Origin: Zoroaster sp. YZ-2022
Taxonomy: Eukaryota; Echinodermata; Asteroidea; Forcipulatida; Zoroasteridae
Direction of reading: 5' to 3'
Assembly: GCA_029582265.1 (NCBI GenBank)
Contig: CM055828.1
Span: 11,076,942 to 11,140,941 of the forward strand
Length of the DNA: 64,000 nt
A program made the translations under genes and the position numbers. Below the pieces are notes generated by a model. The model worked only from the letters and a program-made list of their open reading frames with translations. It had not been told where the DNA came from and made no database searches. This document shows positions 44,301-57,639 of this stretch, piece by piece (positions within the stretch are counted from its first letter, which is position 1; the number at the start of each line of letters is the position of its first letter).

Positions 44301-46749
44301 AAAAATTGGATCTCCCCTCCACAAGGGGAAAAAAGGGAAAAATTTATAAATTTTTTAATGTACATTTTGGCAATCCTAACGGGAAGTGAATTCACGGTAC
44401 AATAAAAACTCTTTTTTAAGTTTATGTATGAATGTTTTTCTTTCGTCCCATTTTGTTTTGAGAAAGCCCCCGGGTGGTTCGAAACGAAGGCCAATAAAAA
44501 CCCATTATTTTGTATTTTTAAATTAAATAAAAAAGCCTTTAAATGCATCAAACTTTATAAGTATCCGGGTGGGCCCTATGTGCTTAAAACCAGAATGAGT
44601 GAAAAGTTCAGCTTTTTTCGGAATTTTAACAAAAAAAAATAGTAAAAAAATTCATCTTAGACTGTTTTTTTTATTCAAAGGGAAATTTCTGTTTCGGATT
44701 ACTTTACTAAAAATGATAGTTTTATTTCAAGGGATGTTTGAAACCATTATCAACTGACACCATTTAAAGGTTACCGAAAGATCGGGGTTTTAAACTCGTT
44801 TCAATATTCTAAAAGGGGATCCAAAAAAGGGAGTATATGGGTTTGAATTTTTTAATTTAAATGTAGGTTTTAAAGAAAATTAAAATTTCAAATACAGGGG
44901 AATTTAAAAACAAAATGGGTGTTTTTTTAAAGATTCTAAGATATTTAATTTAAAAAGAATCATTTTAAATTTCCGAGCAATGCTCGGAGTTTTTTAAATA
45001 TTAGAAATTCAAAAAAGTGGTCAAAAACCCCCTTTATAAAGGTAAATTTTTGGCAAAAAATGGGTTTTTGGAACTTTGAGATTTTTTATTTTAATAACCA
45101 AGTTTTAAAATTACTAAAAACCACTAACATCACACTTTTAAAACAAGTTTATCAGGTAATGTAAAATTTAGAGTTGTATTTATTTAATTTTGTACACCCC
45201 CAAAAAAGGCAAGTTTGCCCCCAAAATTAACGGGCAAATAAAAAAATTTAATAAAAAAATTTAAAAACACACTAAAAATATGCGTAACTAAATATCTCAA
45301 GTTCGTTTTGTAGTAAAAGTGATCAAATTTATGATGGTTATTTTGTGCTAAGATGCATTTTTAAACCCCGATTCACATCAATTTTCAATTTAAATATGCA
45401 AATTATTAATTAGGTATTCAAATTTAAAAATATGCAAATTGGGAACACCAATTTTTTTTTGACATGATTATTTTCCCTAAACACTTTTAAATATTTTCAC
45501 CGTTTTTTCCCAAAAGTATTTAACACCAATTTTAAATTTTAACCCATTGTTTTGGGCATCAAGGGAAAATTCGTAAGAGTGGATGGCAAGAAATCACCTA
45601 ATTAAATTTTAAAAACTTTGAGGAGTTCTCTACGGGGCAAATGGGCCTGTGACTTTCCATAAACTTGATGGGGTAAAAGTCTGAGTAGGGGAAGATTTTC
45701 CCTGAGGAAAAATTTAAAAATGTTTAATATATAAATTAACTTATAAAAATGATTCCCCCTTTTCCCTTATTAACTATGAAAAAAAATGTTTTGAAAAACC
45801 TTTGTCAACATACAGGGTATTGTTGCGCACATTATACTACATAAAGAATTTTTTACGCCCCCGTATACTGTACATAGTGTTAGCCAGAGGGGTTTGTGTT
45901 TTTTGGGACAACCTGTTTTTTTTTGGGACCCCCTTGTTTTATCTTTTTATTACGAAAATAAATTTGGGGTGAAAAATTTTCCAACCCCATTTTTTAAATT
46001 TCCAGAAAATTTTCCCCCCCTTTTACCAAATCCTGGCAAAAACCTTTTGATCCCGCAAAATAATAAAAAATAACTATTCACAACAATATTGCAACATTGT
46101 TTGAATTAGTTGTGATCAAAATAAAAAGGCCATCTTTAAACAAAAATTAGAATATTTTTAAGAATAAAAATTTTTAATTTTAAAATTGTTTTTTTTTTAA
46201 AAATTTGGGAAACCTAATATGATAATAAAAAATAAAAATTGTTAGTTGGCCCTTTTTACTTTAAACAATTTAAAGATGTCCCAAAGGGGGTGATGCTTAT
46301 ACATGATGATATTAACGTTTTTCAATCCCAAACGGGATGGAAAGGGTTTGGCCCCATACCCAAACCCCCGGCCCTTTCGACCTCGTTGGAATGGGAGACG
46401 CCCCCATTTTTTTCCGTTTTCCCAGAGCACCGGGGTGATAACGTTTTTATCTTCAAGAAAACTTGACCCCAGTTAGAACACACAATACGAGGGTGTGATA
46501 TGGGCCGGCGATAAAGTTTATATACACCCTTGTTGCTATGGATCACCAATCAGAATCGAATATTCAGGCCTGCTTGAAGAAATTAAATTCCCCCTATTTT
46601 TGGGCTTTTTTACATTAAGGAGAGAACCATCATCCCATTTCCTTTTCAAGAGGGGAACAAAAAGTTGATTATAGGGGGGCCCCCATAAAGAGAAAAAAAC
46701 TTGTACCCCTTACCCAAAGTGGGGGCCTATATGTCTCTTCCATTAATTC

Positions 46750-49000
46750 TTTTTATGTCTTAAGAGAACTCAATGCAAACCCCGTCCTTTGTATGTAATT
46801 GTTCTTCCCTTGGATCTAGGAAACGACGGATACGCTTGTTTACAATTTTCATTGAAAGGGAAAATTTTTTCTGGGAAATACTAGAACTGTTATTTAGCTT
46901 TGGACAATAGTTTTTTCGAGTATGTCCAAGGTTGCTGTTTGTCCAAACCAATTAAAAGGGACCGGATCAGAGCCCCCCAGATTTTGGGCCTTTCTATTTG
47001 TTGAATAACTTTTAAAACCACTGGCAAGATTTTCCCAAAGTAAGCTTTTTCCCCTGCTGAAGTCACAAAAATAAACCCCGACAAGTCCGCGATTGCCCGA
47101 TTTGAAATATCTGAGGCAAAGAAGTGCTTCTTTGACAGGGGAATTTTCCATCTTCCTGTTTCCCTGGGGGATCAACTCACCCCAAATCTTAAATTGTTTT
47201 ACAAAACATCCCCAACGTCTTCATTACACTTTTCGGTTAGGGAAAAAAAGGTTAAAGCAACTTTTTCTTTGGAGTGCCTGCATTTTTTGTCTTTCCCCCA
47301 AATTTTCCCCTTTTTTTCTTTTGATGAGTTTAAATTTTTTTGGTATTGTTTTTGTATGGTTTCCCCATTAGTTGTCTTTTTTTAGAGATCATCTTTTTAC
47401 CGGAGAACAGCTTTTCAAAAAACCCCCTTAGTCCCATTTTGTGCCCAAACAAATCCCCTTTGCATTGCCAATGCAAAAAATTTTTGGGCCCTTTTTCTTT
47501 CAGGTAGTCCAACCCTCCAATACCGCCGAGACTACATTGTTTTTTGGGCATGATTGGGTCTTCACACCCACATTTTCATTTGGGTTTAGGGAATTTCCCA
47601 CCTGGCAAATGGTCCTCATTTCGATGATGCAAACATACATTTTTGGTAGTACTATTGATAATGTTCCTTGTATTAAACTAAATTTTCCCTCACGGGACAG
47701 TGTCGAAGTGCCTGATGTAATACATTTTTCTTGGGAACAAAGTCCTCAAACATAAGGGCACTGTCTTAAAACAAGGGTTTTGATTTCCCCATCCATTCGC
47801 CCCCCTTTTAAAAGGCGGTTATAATATTCCCCGGGTTGGCAGTACTGGATATACTGTCAGTGTTCAGCAGGGCATGATGGGGGGGATGTGGGTATTGATG
47901 ATCCCCAGGGTTCGGATCCCCAAAATTTTTATCGGGTCCTGCAAATCTATTTCATTTGATCGAAAAGTTGTTTGTTCTGTTTATGAAGGGGAGGATATTA
48001 CCCTTTTAGGGTTTTCCCCGTAAAGGTATAAACGGCAGCGCCCATTTAAAAGGGGAACATTAAACCGTTTCCAGGGTATGCTATGAGACTTCGTCCCCAA
48101 ATTTTCTGTACCCAAAGGGGAACCTTTTTGGGAGATCCCGCCTGAGCACGGGGCGCGGGACCATATCCACAACAGTCCTTAGGGAAAGGGGAAAGTTGGA
48201 CTCACCTTCCGTTCCACAGAAAATGCTTCTTCTCCAATTTTTCCCTTTGTATGCCCTAATTTGTTCCCCCCCTTTTAAGGCACCCAGCATATTTTTGAAA
48301 ATTAACAGGCTTCCCGCAAAAAAATCTTAATTGCAGTCATGGTTTCCCTTGACTTCCTCACTTAGCTCATCCCAGTTTGTTGTCTCTTGTAGAACCTTCA
48401 CGCCATTCTTTTAAGTAGTTTCACAAACTTTTGTTTACCACACAACGATCAGTCATGGTATTTTTACCTTGAGGAGAAGTTCCTTTACAAGCTTTTTTAG
48501 TTTCTTTTTGGGATCCAGACTTTCCAGAACAAGCAGTTTTGTCATCGCCCCCTAGTTTTTCCCAGAAGAGGGATTGCCAGTTTCCGCCAGAATTTACCGA
48601 GGCCCCAACAAAAAAACCGTCTCAGGAAGAAAATGGTAACATAAGACTGGTGCTTTTTTTTGCCGGGCCTCGTCAATAGGGGACTGGAACTTGTTGGCTA
48701 TGGCCTCCTTTTTAAATGCTTTGGGGAGCAATGCTTGCTCAAAAGCCATATATCTGATGACGAGGCGGGGGTCTACCCAGTTCAAACCCCTACTGTCAAA
48801 ACTAAAAAATTTTATGTCCGAAAATGTTTTGAAATTTTCACCTCTAGAAATAAGTTCGTAAATATTACTGGGTATCACTGTTGGAAACCCGCCTTCAAAA
48901 GGGAGACAATCTCCTTTTTGCCCAATGGGCATCTAAATCCACGGGATGTCTTTTTTTGTTCTAGTTCTTTTTTGTTGTTTCAGTTTTTTTCTCCATATCC
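46750..49000 (-). pseudogene. Possible retroelement coding remnants inside the low-quality block
   Basis: Minus-strand stretches at 48932-48594, 48290-48081, 47175-46894 and 46951-46760 are more protein-like than the surroundings. One contains LGHTRKNYCPK, which recalls the end of a CCHC zinc knuckle (GHxxxxC). With the error rate here, neither frame nor family can be fixed. A LINE ORF1 or Gag is the best guess. Confidence 0.25.
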
Positions 49001-51587
49001 CAAAAATTTTTCTCAGTGTTAGTACATTTTCTAACTTGTTCCTCACTTGTTCTGTTCTTTTTTTTCTTTAGCCTTCGATTTTCAGAAGAGTGTCATGGAG
49101 CATCTGGGAAATTTTTCTAGGGGACGACCCTTTCCTTTCTGCCGTAATGTTTTATTACAGGTTCAGCCGGCACCCATTTGCAGGCCAAAGATGCAATTTT
49201 CCAATGAGTTTTACACTTGTCCTTTTTTTTTGCAAAATCTTTTTAAAAGGGGCAATTTTTTCTTGTGTTCTTTTTCCATTTTCTTCAACATGTTTACTGG
49301 TTTTTCTAGCCTCTTCAGATTCAGTTGCACGGTATCACCCTATTCAGTTTTTGCCCTTTTAACCTTTTTTGATGCCTTTTGCTTCTTTTTTCTAATAGTT
49401 CATGCAGAATTGCAATTTTATTTCCCCATTTACTTAATAAATATGGTGAAAGTTCAAAAACCCGAATCCCTCAGTAAAAAATCAGCATTGTCATTAACAG
49501 GGGCCAAATTTTTCAGCCACTATTTCATATCTGCAGGCTTATTTTTGGGTTGGGGGGGGAGTAAAGGAAAGATTTGTTTAGAAAAAGTTTTTTATTTCCT
49601 TGGATGGTTCTGCTTTGACCCCCTTGTTTGACAACCTTTTTCCCCCGTTGGGAAAAACTGTTCCCCGGAGGGGGATCTTTCTCCCCAAAAGTCTGGGCCA
49701 ATTAAAGTTAAGACTGTTTTTCCCTTTGATGGACCCTTCGACATACCAAAAAGTTCAGCCACAATTTATTGGGGATTGATCCAAATGGGGTCCCTTTTCA
49801 AACCATCAGGGAAGGGGCCCATGTTCCACACATAGGGCCAAACCCTTTCTTTTTTCTGCCCTTTAAAACAACCCCCACACATAATCATCCAGTTTTAACC
49901 CGGGGCTTCTCTGCTTTTGTTTTTTTACGCTTGATCCTTTGGGCAAGAGGGGAGAAAAAGGGTTTTGGTTCATTTTGCCCGCAGATCAGTATTGGGACAA
50001 AGTCGCTCCGAAACTCAAACTATGGGGCTCAAAAGGGAAACCCCCAAAGGCTTCAACTGCCAAATTTTTGGTTTTTTTCAAAACCAGTGATCTGAAAAGA
50101 CACAAAAAAACAGTTTGAAATATAATCTTATCAAATCCCTAAAAAAATGAAAAATTTCCAAGTACATGACATGGTTTTTTTTTGTATTTTTTTATTCCAA
50201 TTATCAAAAGAGGGGAAAAAATTTTATCACATTAAAAAATACTTTTTTTTCACACAAATATTTGCGGCATGAAATAATGTTTAAATATTAAAAAATTATC
50301 AAAGGAACCATGAAATGTCTCAATTTTGGAAATAGGGGCCCACTAAGAATCATCAAAAACCAAAATTTTTGGGGGAGGGATGACACTTGATGTAACAGCC
50401 AGACATGGGTACCGATTGAATTGTGCACACACCAGGGTGATGTAAGGTTGACATTGTTATGCTAATTTCCTTTTGCCCACCCCCCTTTTTCCCCTAATGT
50501 CATTTTTACTCGTAATTTTTTCATTATTTACACAAATAATTTTAATATTGATTATTCAAATTTTTTAAGTATTTAAGATATATAGAAAAACCAAAAAATT
50601 TCTTACCAGGACATGTTCGATTTTCAAAAGATCGAATATTTCGTCGGCAGTCCATCCAGCCATGTTGAGAATTTGTTCATGTTCGGGTTTCATCGTTTGC
50701 TGCGTGGGGGTACTTTTTAAACAAAAACCAAAATTGTTTGAACTGTTTTTTTTCGGGTTATGTTTATGCTACACTCGTTGTTTTGGAAAAAACAAAAACA
50801 CCAATAGATTCCTTTTAATTTTAGTACAAGATAGAGTATCTATTTTAAAAAAAATTTGGGCCCCCAAAAAAAGGTATTTTGAGCAAAAATGTGGATTCAT
50901 TAGAACAGCTCTATCCGTCACGGAAAAAAGAATTTAGAAGAGAAGTTGAATGGAGATGAAGGGAAAGGGCAGGGGTACCATATTGGGGGGATCCCCATTT
51001 TTGGGGAAAGAAGCAAGAGGATAGTATTTATTAATTTTTTAAAGAAATGACGTTTGTTTATTCTTTTTGTGCACTGGGTGGGGGGAAATAGTAGATTTGC
51101 CAACGGGTTTAAAAACCCCTCATATTAAACGTTCTATTTTAAAAACTTTCCCGGATTATTAAAAAATTAAAAATTTACTACAATACGGGAAAATAACCAA
51201 AAAAAAAAGTGAAAAGATTCAGTTTTTATGCCTTTGTTTTTTTTTTAAATTAGATTAAAGTTTAATTTTTAAAAAAGGAAAATTTTTTCAATTGTAAAAA
51301 AATTTTTGTGGCAGGTTTTTATATATAGGGGGGGTTTAATTTGTTTAAAATTACGGTACAATTTAAAAATTGGGATTAAAGATAAACATAAGTTTTAATT
51401 TGAAAAAACACCCCAAATTCCCCTTTCTTGGGTTTTACTATCAAAAGGTAATTTAAAAGATCTTTTTTCCCCTTTTATGAGCAGGACCTTTTTGGCTATA
51501 ACTTTCCATTTAGATCATTTCCCCTGGGAAACCGCCAGGTACTAATACCGGTGGATACACCAGGGTTGGAATGTGTTGTTTGGATTT

Positions 51588-51718
51588 AAACGTCGCCCGT
51601 CGCCCGTCCGCTTTGCCCGGGCCCTCGCGCGTCGCCCGTCGATTTTTGCGAGTCGCCCGCCCGCCCTTTGCCCGTCGAGTGTTGGCATCGCCCGTCGAAC
51701 GTCGCCTCCCCGTCGCCT
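51588..51718. repeat. GC-rich CGTCGCC repeat
   Basis: CGTCGCCCGTCGCCCGTC and variants recur, mixed with TTTGCCCGTCGA, in an otherwise AT-rich block. The true unit is uncertain because of sequence quality. Confidence 0.7.
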
Positions 51719-52499
51719 TTTAAAATTTTGATTGGGCCCAAATTTACCTTTGCCGTATTTTTGTAATGAAATAGAAGCATCAAATAAAAAATTTTTAAAA
51801 AAAAGTTTTCCTTTCCCAAATTTCCAGGGGAATTTTCCAATATTCAAAAAATGGAACGAGATAGGCCCCTGTTTGTTTATGAAATTGTGATTTTTATGTG
51901 ATTTTTTTCCAGGAAGATAATTGTTAATGAAACCAACCCATTTAGTATTGTGGGTACAGTTTTTGGGTAGTTTTCATTAACATATTTGTAAATTTTTTTG
52001 GGGCCCTTTTCCGCCAAATAGAGGGTGATGAACACCGGGAAAAAATATTTCAAGTCCTTTTTTGAAAAAATAACAAAATCTTATAGAACCCCTTTTAATT
52101 TTGTGCATGGGAAAACAAATAATTACGTTATTGTCTTGAAATGCTCGTTTAAAATCTTCACATCCCCAAAGGGCCCCAAAATTTTCATCCATAATTTTTT
52201 GTCCAAAAAAAAGTTAATTTTTAAAAACGTTATTTAAAAAAATCTATAAGACCTGAAATAAATGGGTCATTTTCCCCAATTAAACCTTTTTGGTAAAAGA
52301 CTTTGGGGGATTTTGTTATCTTAAAAAACCCCTTAGAAAAAAAAAATATCATTTAGTTCAGAACTCAGTTTATTTCAAAACTACAGACAACCCTAAAAAA
52401 AAAGTGTTTAGGGTTTTTAAAGCCTTAATAAACACCTATCTTTCATCCTGGGGGTTTATATTCAGCCCCATATACAGTGTTTAACCTTTTTTAAAAAAA

Positions 52500-52513
52500 A
52501 ATAATAATAATAA

Positions 52514-52603
<90 letters not shown>

Positions 52604-52955
52604 TAATAATAATAATTAAAAAAAAAAAAATAATAATTTGGACTTATATAGGGACGTATCCACCAACCGAGTGGGGTCAAGGGAATATTATTAACCCTGT
52701 CAAAAGGGTCATAAATCATTCCTGAGACCATCTCAGCTCCCTGGGGAGTTAAAAGCCCAATTGTTTCCCATTACAGCGCAAAGGGGTAACCCCCCTCCCT
52801 CACAGGACCCATTTAACCCCCGGGGAGAGAAGCAATTATGGTTAATGTCGGCCGGCACAATGTCACGGTTGGGCTAAACCCCATTCCCGTTTAAAACCAG
52901 AACTTAAGTCCGGTAAGCTAGGGCCGCCCCGGCCACAACCCCTAAACGGTAGGGG
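52500..52955 (-). mobile_element. SINE copy 4, degraded by read errors
   Basis: TCATAAATCATTCCTGAGAC, CATCTCAGCTCCCTGGGGAG, AGAAGCAATTATGGTTAA and CCGGTAAGCTAG match copy 2 in the same order. The AATAAT tail merges with the A/T homopolymers at 52520-52598. Its B box is unreadable. Confidence 0.8.
52520..52598. repeat. A53-T26 homopolymer pair
   Basis: Fifty-three A followed directly by twenty-six T, flanked on both sides by AATAATAATAATAAT. The mirrored layout suggests that two SINE tails were joined head to head, or that reads were misassembled there. Confidence 0.9.
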
Positions 52956-53599
52956 TTTTAATTTTTCACACCAGATAATGTTTAAATTATTAATACTTTT
53001 AATGTTTAAAAAAAAAACATTTACAGAATAAACACATTAACACGTTATATTTGTTTAAAGCCTGGTGTCTATTGGCTGTGACATGCATGTGACGTTGTTT
53101 ATTATTATTTAAAGTTTTAAAATTTCAGCAAGTGTTTAATTGTTGAACACTATAAAATTGTAAAAAATTAATTAAATATTCTTAAAGAGGTGATCTAAGC
53201 AAAAATCACCAAAATTTACATTTCCCCCACCCTTTTACAGAGGTTACGTAATAAGGAAAATAAAAAAATACATTTTATTATCATAAAACCTGTAAAAACT
53301 TGAAAAATCATTTTATCCGGGAAATCCTTTTTCCCCGAAAAAACCCGATTTACCGGAGGAAAAAAAATGGCCTTTTTTATTTAACCCTTTTTGATCCCAC
53401 GGCCCAAAAAGAGCCTTTGTTTGGGTACGCTTTGATCCCGGGTTTGAAAGGTGCCGGGGAAATTTTAAATTGGGAAATTCATCTCATTTAAAATGTGAGA
53501 TCACCCGTTGAAGTGTGATCGTTATGCAAAAGGGTTTTATTGTTGTGCAGTGATGGAATACAGTTTGGGGGTTTGATAAGAGGTGGGGGGTTGTGTTAT

Positions 53600-54650
53600 G
53601 GAGGAAGAAAAACCCCCATGCTGTGTTCGAGTTCCTTGCAGTCACCCCCTCACGCAATTTTTTTTTTTTGAGGGCCCTTGATAAATGTATTTCAAATTTT
53701 TATTTTGCGTCATATTATATGATATATGCGAACCCCGGGGGCTTGTTCGTTCGATCCGTTGCTCGATCGCCTTTGGGGTCAGCTAAGAATTTTCCAAATG
53801 ATTTTTCCCGACTGATAGTTTCCCTTGTTTTACTCTGGTTTTTACCCTGGTTTTGACCTCTGGGTTTTACCCTGGTTTTTCGTTTTTCTCAGGGGCTTGG
53901 GCTTTTATTTCGAGATCCATTTATTTGTATTATAATATATTGCATTTGGGACGATGGTTTAACTTTATTGCTACCACAAAGGAATTGGGTTTTAAATTAT
54001 GTTAATGAGTATCATTTGTGGTTTGTAAAAATTTTTTAAACATTAGTGGCCGCAGGGGTTTAATACTGAGGGTGAGGTACTGTGTTCGAGCCCTTCGGTA
54101 ACCCGTCACGCAACCCTTTCCCCGGGGGCTCCTGGGTAAAATGTATTTTTTTAAAAGTTCATTTTTGGGCATATTTATATATATGCGGGGTCCCGGGGTT
54201 TGTTCGTTCGATCCGTTCTCCGATCGCCTTTTTTTGGGGTCAAAAGGGAAATTTTTCCCGAGGATTTTTCCCGACTGGGCAGTTTTTTAGTTTTTGTCTG
54301 GTTTTTTTACCCTGGTTTTTCGTTTTCTCAGGGTCTTAATTTTTTTTGGGAAAATTTTTTATTTGTATTTATATAATAACATTTTATTACGATGGTTTAA
54401 TTTATTGCTACCAGAAAGGTATTTTTTCTAAATTATGTTAATTTTAATATTATTAGTGGTTTGTAACAGGCGTGGGTGACTGCAGCCTTCCAAAAGTAAA
54501 AAAAAACATGTTATAATAACATATATTGTTTTTTCAATGTATGTGATTTAGTGGTTGTTGTCGGGGCTGAGATGAGATTCGTTATGTGCTTGAGCCCGGC
54601 AATTAAGTCACGTCACCACCTGAAAAAACTTTTTTTGAGCGTTTTTTTTG
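53600..54650 (+). repeat. Tandem duplication with a unit of about 460-500 bp
   Basis: Unit 1 (53600-54030) and unit 2 (54080-54470) share TGTGTTCGAG, GTTCGTTCGATCCGTT (53745 and 54202), TTTTTCCCGACTG, TTACCCTGGTTTTTCGTTTT, ACGATGGTTTAA and GGTTTGTAA in order. A third start appears near 54580. The tandem form could be real or a collapsed assembly of one unit. Base quality is poor. Confidence 0.75.
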
Positions 54651-55247
54651 TTTTTCGCCCCCTATTGACAGGAATTGTTTTTTTAAAATTAGCTTCATAA
54701 AAAACGCGCGTCACTTTTTTGGGGGGTTTCCCCCCTTTGAAACGTCAGGAGGGAAACAGACTGCCTTTCCACAACGGTCTGTTTTTTGTTGCAATCAAGA
54801 TGGGAAAAGGACAAAACGATGGATTTTTTTGAGATTTTGGGGCAGTAAAATGCCGAAAAAAACCCATCAAACGGGGGGATTAAAGCCTTTTTCCCAAAAG
54901 AGTCCAAAAAAAGGGTACACGTGGGGTTTTAAAATGTACACAGGAGCGACGAACCCAAACCGTTTATGATGAGACGGCCGGGAGATTCCATTCATCACAC
55001 CCATCCACATTAAACCCCACAGTTGCAGGAAAAATCATTGATTTCCATGGACTTAAGAAAAAGGGAACTACCCCGCTCTTTTTGTTTAAAATGTTTTAAA
55101 CTAGGATTCGGATGGGGGAACCGTGGAGCAGAGTAATATTCCCCCACATAAAACAGGGAACAAAATGTCAGTAACCTTGATTTTCGTATTGGGATTGTAC
55201 AGGGCTTGCTGTTGGGTTAGGAACTAACGCAACAAGTCAGTTGAGAT

Positions 55248-56995
55248 TAGGGCTGTGTGTTTTCGGATATTTTGGAACCGATACCCGAAATCAGGAAAGT
55301 TCGGATACCCGGATACCGTTTTCATTCTGTTGAAACTGCTCTTTATGTACAAATACTTGTAAACGTTAACAAAATTGACCTTTTATAATACGAGGATACC
55401 ATATTTAACTCGATCTTTAAAGTATAACATCTTGGTGACAAAATATTGTATTAATTTACGGAAAGTTATTTCTGAAATAAAACCGTAAAATTGATCACAC
55501 GCGCGCACCATTGCCGGTGCATCACGCAGTATACAGCGGCCTCGCACGTGACTGTGTCAGGGACCGAGGTGACTACCATCATCAGTAGACAATAATCACT
55601 GGTCGTGCGTGATCAGAGCATGCGTATAGCAAGTTGACTTTAATGTTCATGTCACAAAACACGTGTTGAATAATGTCATTGGTCAAAGGCGATGTGGCGA
55701 ACTAACCCGTTGTGAGAAAACATTCATGTGCTTCGCCTTGCCGCGCCCCTGCCTTCTAAATAAGGATATCCCGCACGCCATGTTGGCATTGGATAAGGAC
55801 ATGATTTTGCGTACTAAAATAATATTTTATATTATTAAACAAACAAACTGCAAAAAATTAACGAATCTAAAATCAGAACTTGAATATTAATATGTTTCTA
55901 TCACAATGAACTTTAGTTAAATGTCAATAAACCTGTCAATAAACATTGTTTCTTGAAAGAATGAATTTTTACCAATTTGGGCCCTTTTTCTCAAAATGGG
56001 ACCAACTGACTATTCCCTGTTGAACGTGGCATCGTGTTGATCGGTCGTCAGAAATGAGTCTAAAATTTAGGATGCGCACTCATAAAAAATAACTTAACAA
56101 AACGTATCGGTGTAAGTTTTGTCTACTTTTTATAGTATTCAGCCAATTTGTCCCTCCATCAATGTTTGACGATCCATAATTCGCAGCTCATCATAAGCAA
56201 CCGCATTTCGTCCTCATAAACGTCTTTTCAACTGATAGGAGATTAGGTGATTGAAAATTTCGTCCCTCAAAACGTCTTTTTAACTGATAGGAGATTAGGT
56301 GATTGTAAAATATGCTGCCCAATTGAAAGGATCAAACCTGCAACCAATAATACCTTTCAAATCCGACTGATTATGGATCCTACTGTTGGTTTCAAAGACA
56401 TGACCGACTTAACACCTCCTTTTATGTCTGTCACCTTGTCGGCAAATGTAATACACAAAAGAGCTCGGTTTCGGCGGGTAAATAAATGTAAATGTTGGCG
56501 ATATTGAGGGATGGTCAGTCATCAAAAAAATTTAAACAACAAAACCAATTTCAACCTACTTTTTATTACGACAACAATTAATGTGGACGTCCGAAAATAA
56601 AATCCCTCTATTAACACATCTTGGTGCACGCTCAGTGCAGACATAAAGCGAGTTATTGTCCCACTAATCCATTACGGAACAATAGGCAAACATTCCATCC
56701 TGAGCAGCTAGTTTGATCTAGCACGCCAAAACCATTTGAGTCTTAATGATTGGATACAATGTATGGGTTGGACAAAAGTGTATGGAAATGTCGTAAAAAT
56801 ACTACAAACGTTATCTTGAATAAAATTGCTCCTAAAAGTGTAAACAGTACATTGTTCAATATTAAAATTTCTGTTCACACCCGCTGAAATGGTAAGTCAA
56901 TTTTTAAAAAGTCGTTTACGGGTCTTTCGGAACCGAAAATGAAACGGGTAATGACAGTTCGGTCGGGTATCCGGAGCCAGAACCAAGAAACCCTA
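55248..56995. mobile_element. Possible hAT-like non-autonomous element
   Basis: TAGGGCTGTGTGTTTTCGG at 55248 and its imperfect inverse ending CCCTA at 56995 bracket the segment. Subterminal GGAACCGATACCCG and CGGGTATCCGG words are also inverted. The flanking octamers GTTGAGAT and GATTAAAT agree at five of eight positions, a weak target duplication. Inside is no transposase. Confidence 0.35.
56220..56306 (+). repeat. Tandem duplication, offset about 51 bp
   Basis: AACTGATAGGAGATTAGG with flanking ACGTCTTTT and GTGATTG occurs twice, at 56220-56255 and 56271-56306. Confidence 0.85.
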
Positions 56996-57039
56996 GATTA
57001 AATTTACCATATTTATTGAGTTGACGGCAACAGCATTCC

Positions 57040-57145
57040 CCAAGTGCATTCTCCTGAGGAATCGACACCTGATCGAAACGTCGATTGTACCCCCATTCTT
57101 TTAAATAATTACTATAATTAGTTCCCATGGTGTCACCAATTATTT
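57040..57145 (+). repeat. Diverged copy of the CGTCGA repeat unit
   Basis: CTCCTGAGGA, CTGATCGAAACGTCGA, CATTCTTTT, AATTAGTTCCCATGGTGTCACC follow the order of the unit at 20999-21130. The GATCGAAACGTCGA form is probably closer to the ancestral sequence. Confidence 0.7.
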
Positions 57146-57639
57146 CCCTTTATCCCAAAAACCCCAAGGGAAAAAAACGCGACTGCATTTATTTTTTATT
57201 TTTTTTTTTTGGGACTTACATTTTTTACAAATGGCCTCGGAAAAAAGGGGGTCGTCAACACATACCATAAATAATACAAAACACATTTAAAACAAATTTA
57301 ACAAGATAAAAAAATGTGTGATAACACTCTCAGCTTTGACGTCGTATGTGTTGCCCAGAAAAAGGGATCCCCGCGCCCAAATCGGGGGTGCCCAAAATCA
57401 TATACTATCAATGAATTGGAACCCAATTATTTAAATGATTTAAAAAATATGAAAAATATAAAACATAAAAACAAAATTACAGAACAAAGATGAAGAAAAA
57501 TTTATTTACATTGTGTCGAAAAATTGGATCTCAATTTCCCCCCCTAAATATGATTTACAGAAATTTATAAAATAATGAATAAATTTTTTTCATTTTCTAT
57601 ATTAAGAATATATTTGGGGCCCCCAAGTGGGGAGACGAT
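57146..57639. other. Unassigned sequence, partly low quality
   Basis: Inflated runs reappear in places. No feature recognised. Confidence 0.4.

Larger units (their letters stand above)
41345..55150. other. Low-quality assembly block
   Basis: The text changes abruptly to inflated runs (AAAA, TTTT, CCCC, GGGG) with alternating bases lost. The SINE copy at 52620-52955 calibrates the damage. GTGGTGCTCAAG in the clean copy is GTGGGGTCAAG here, and TATAGCGCACGT is TATAGGGACGT. The errors merge neighbouring unlike bases into runs, as poor base calling does. Frames, homopolymers and stops in this block cannot be used as biology. Some patches (for example near 50400 and 53050) look better. Confidence 0.8.

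Noticed and set aside
41345..55150. Repeat-induced mutation or a viral insert explaining the strange composition
   Set aside because: Comparison of SINE copies shows merging of adjacent bases into runs, not directional C-to-T change, and no viral gene is recognisable. Base-calling error fits better.
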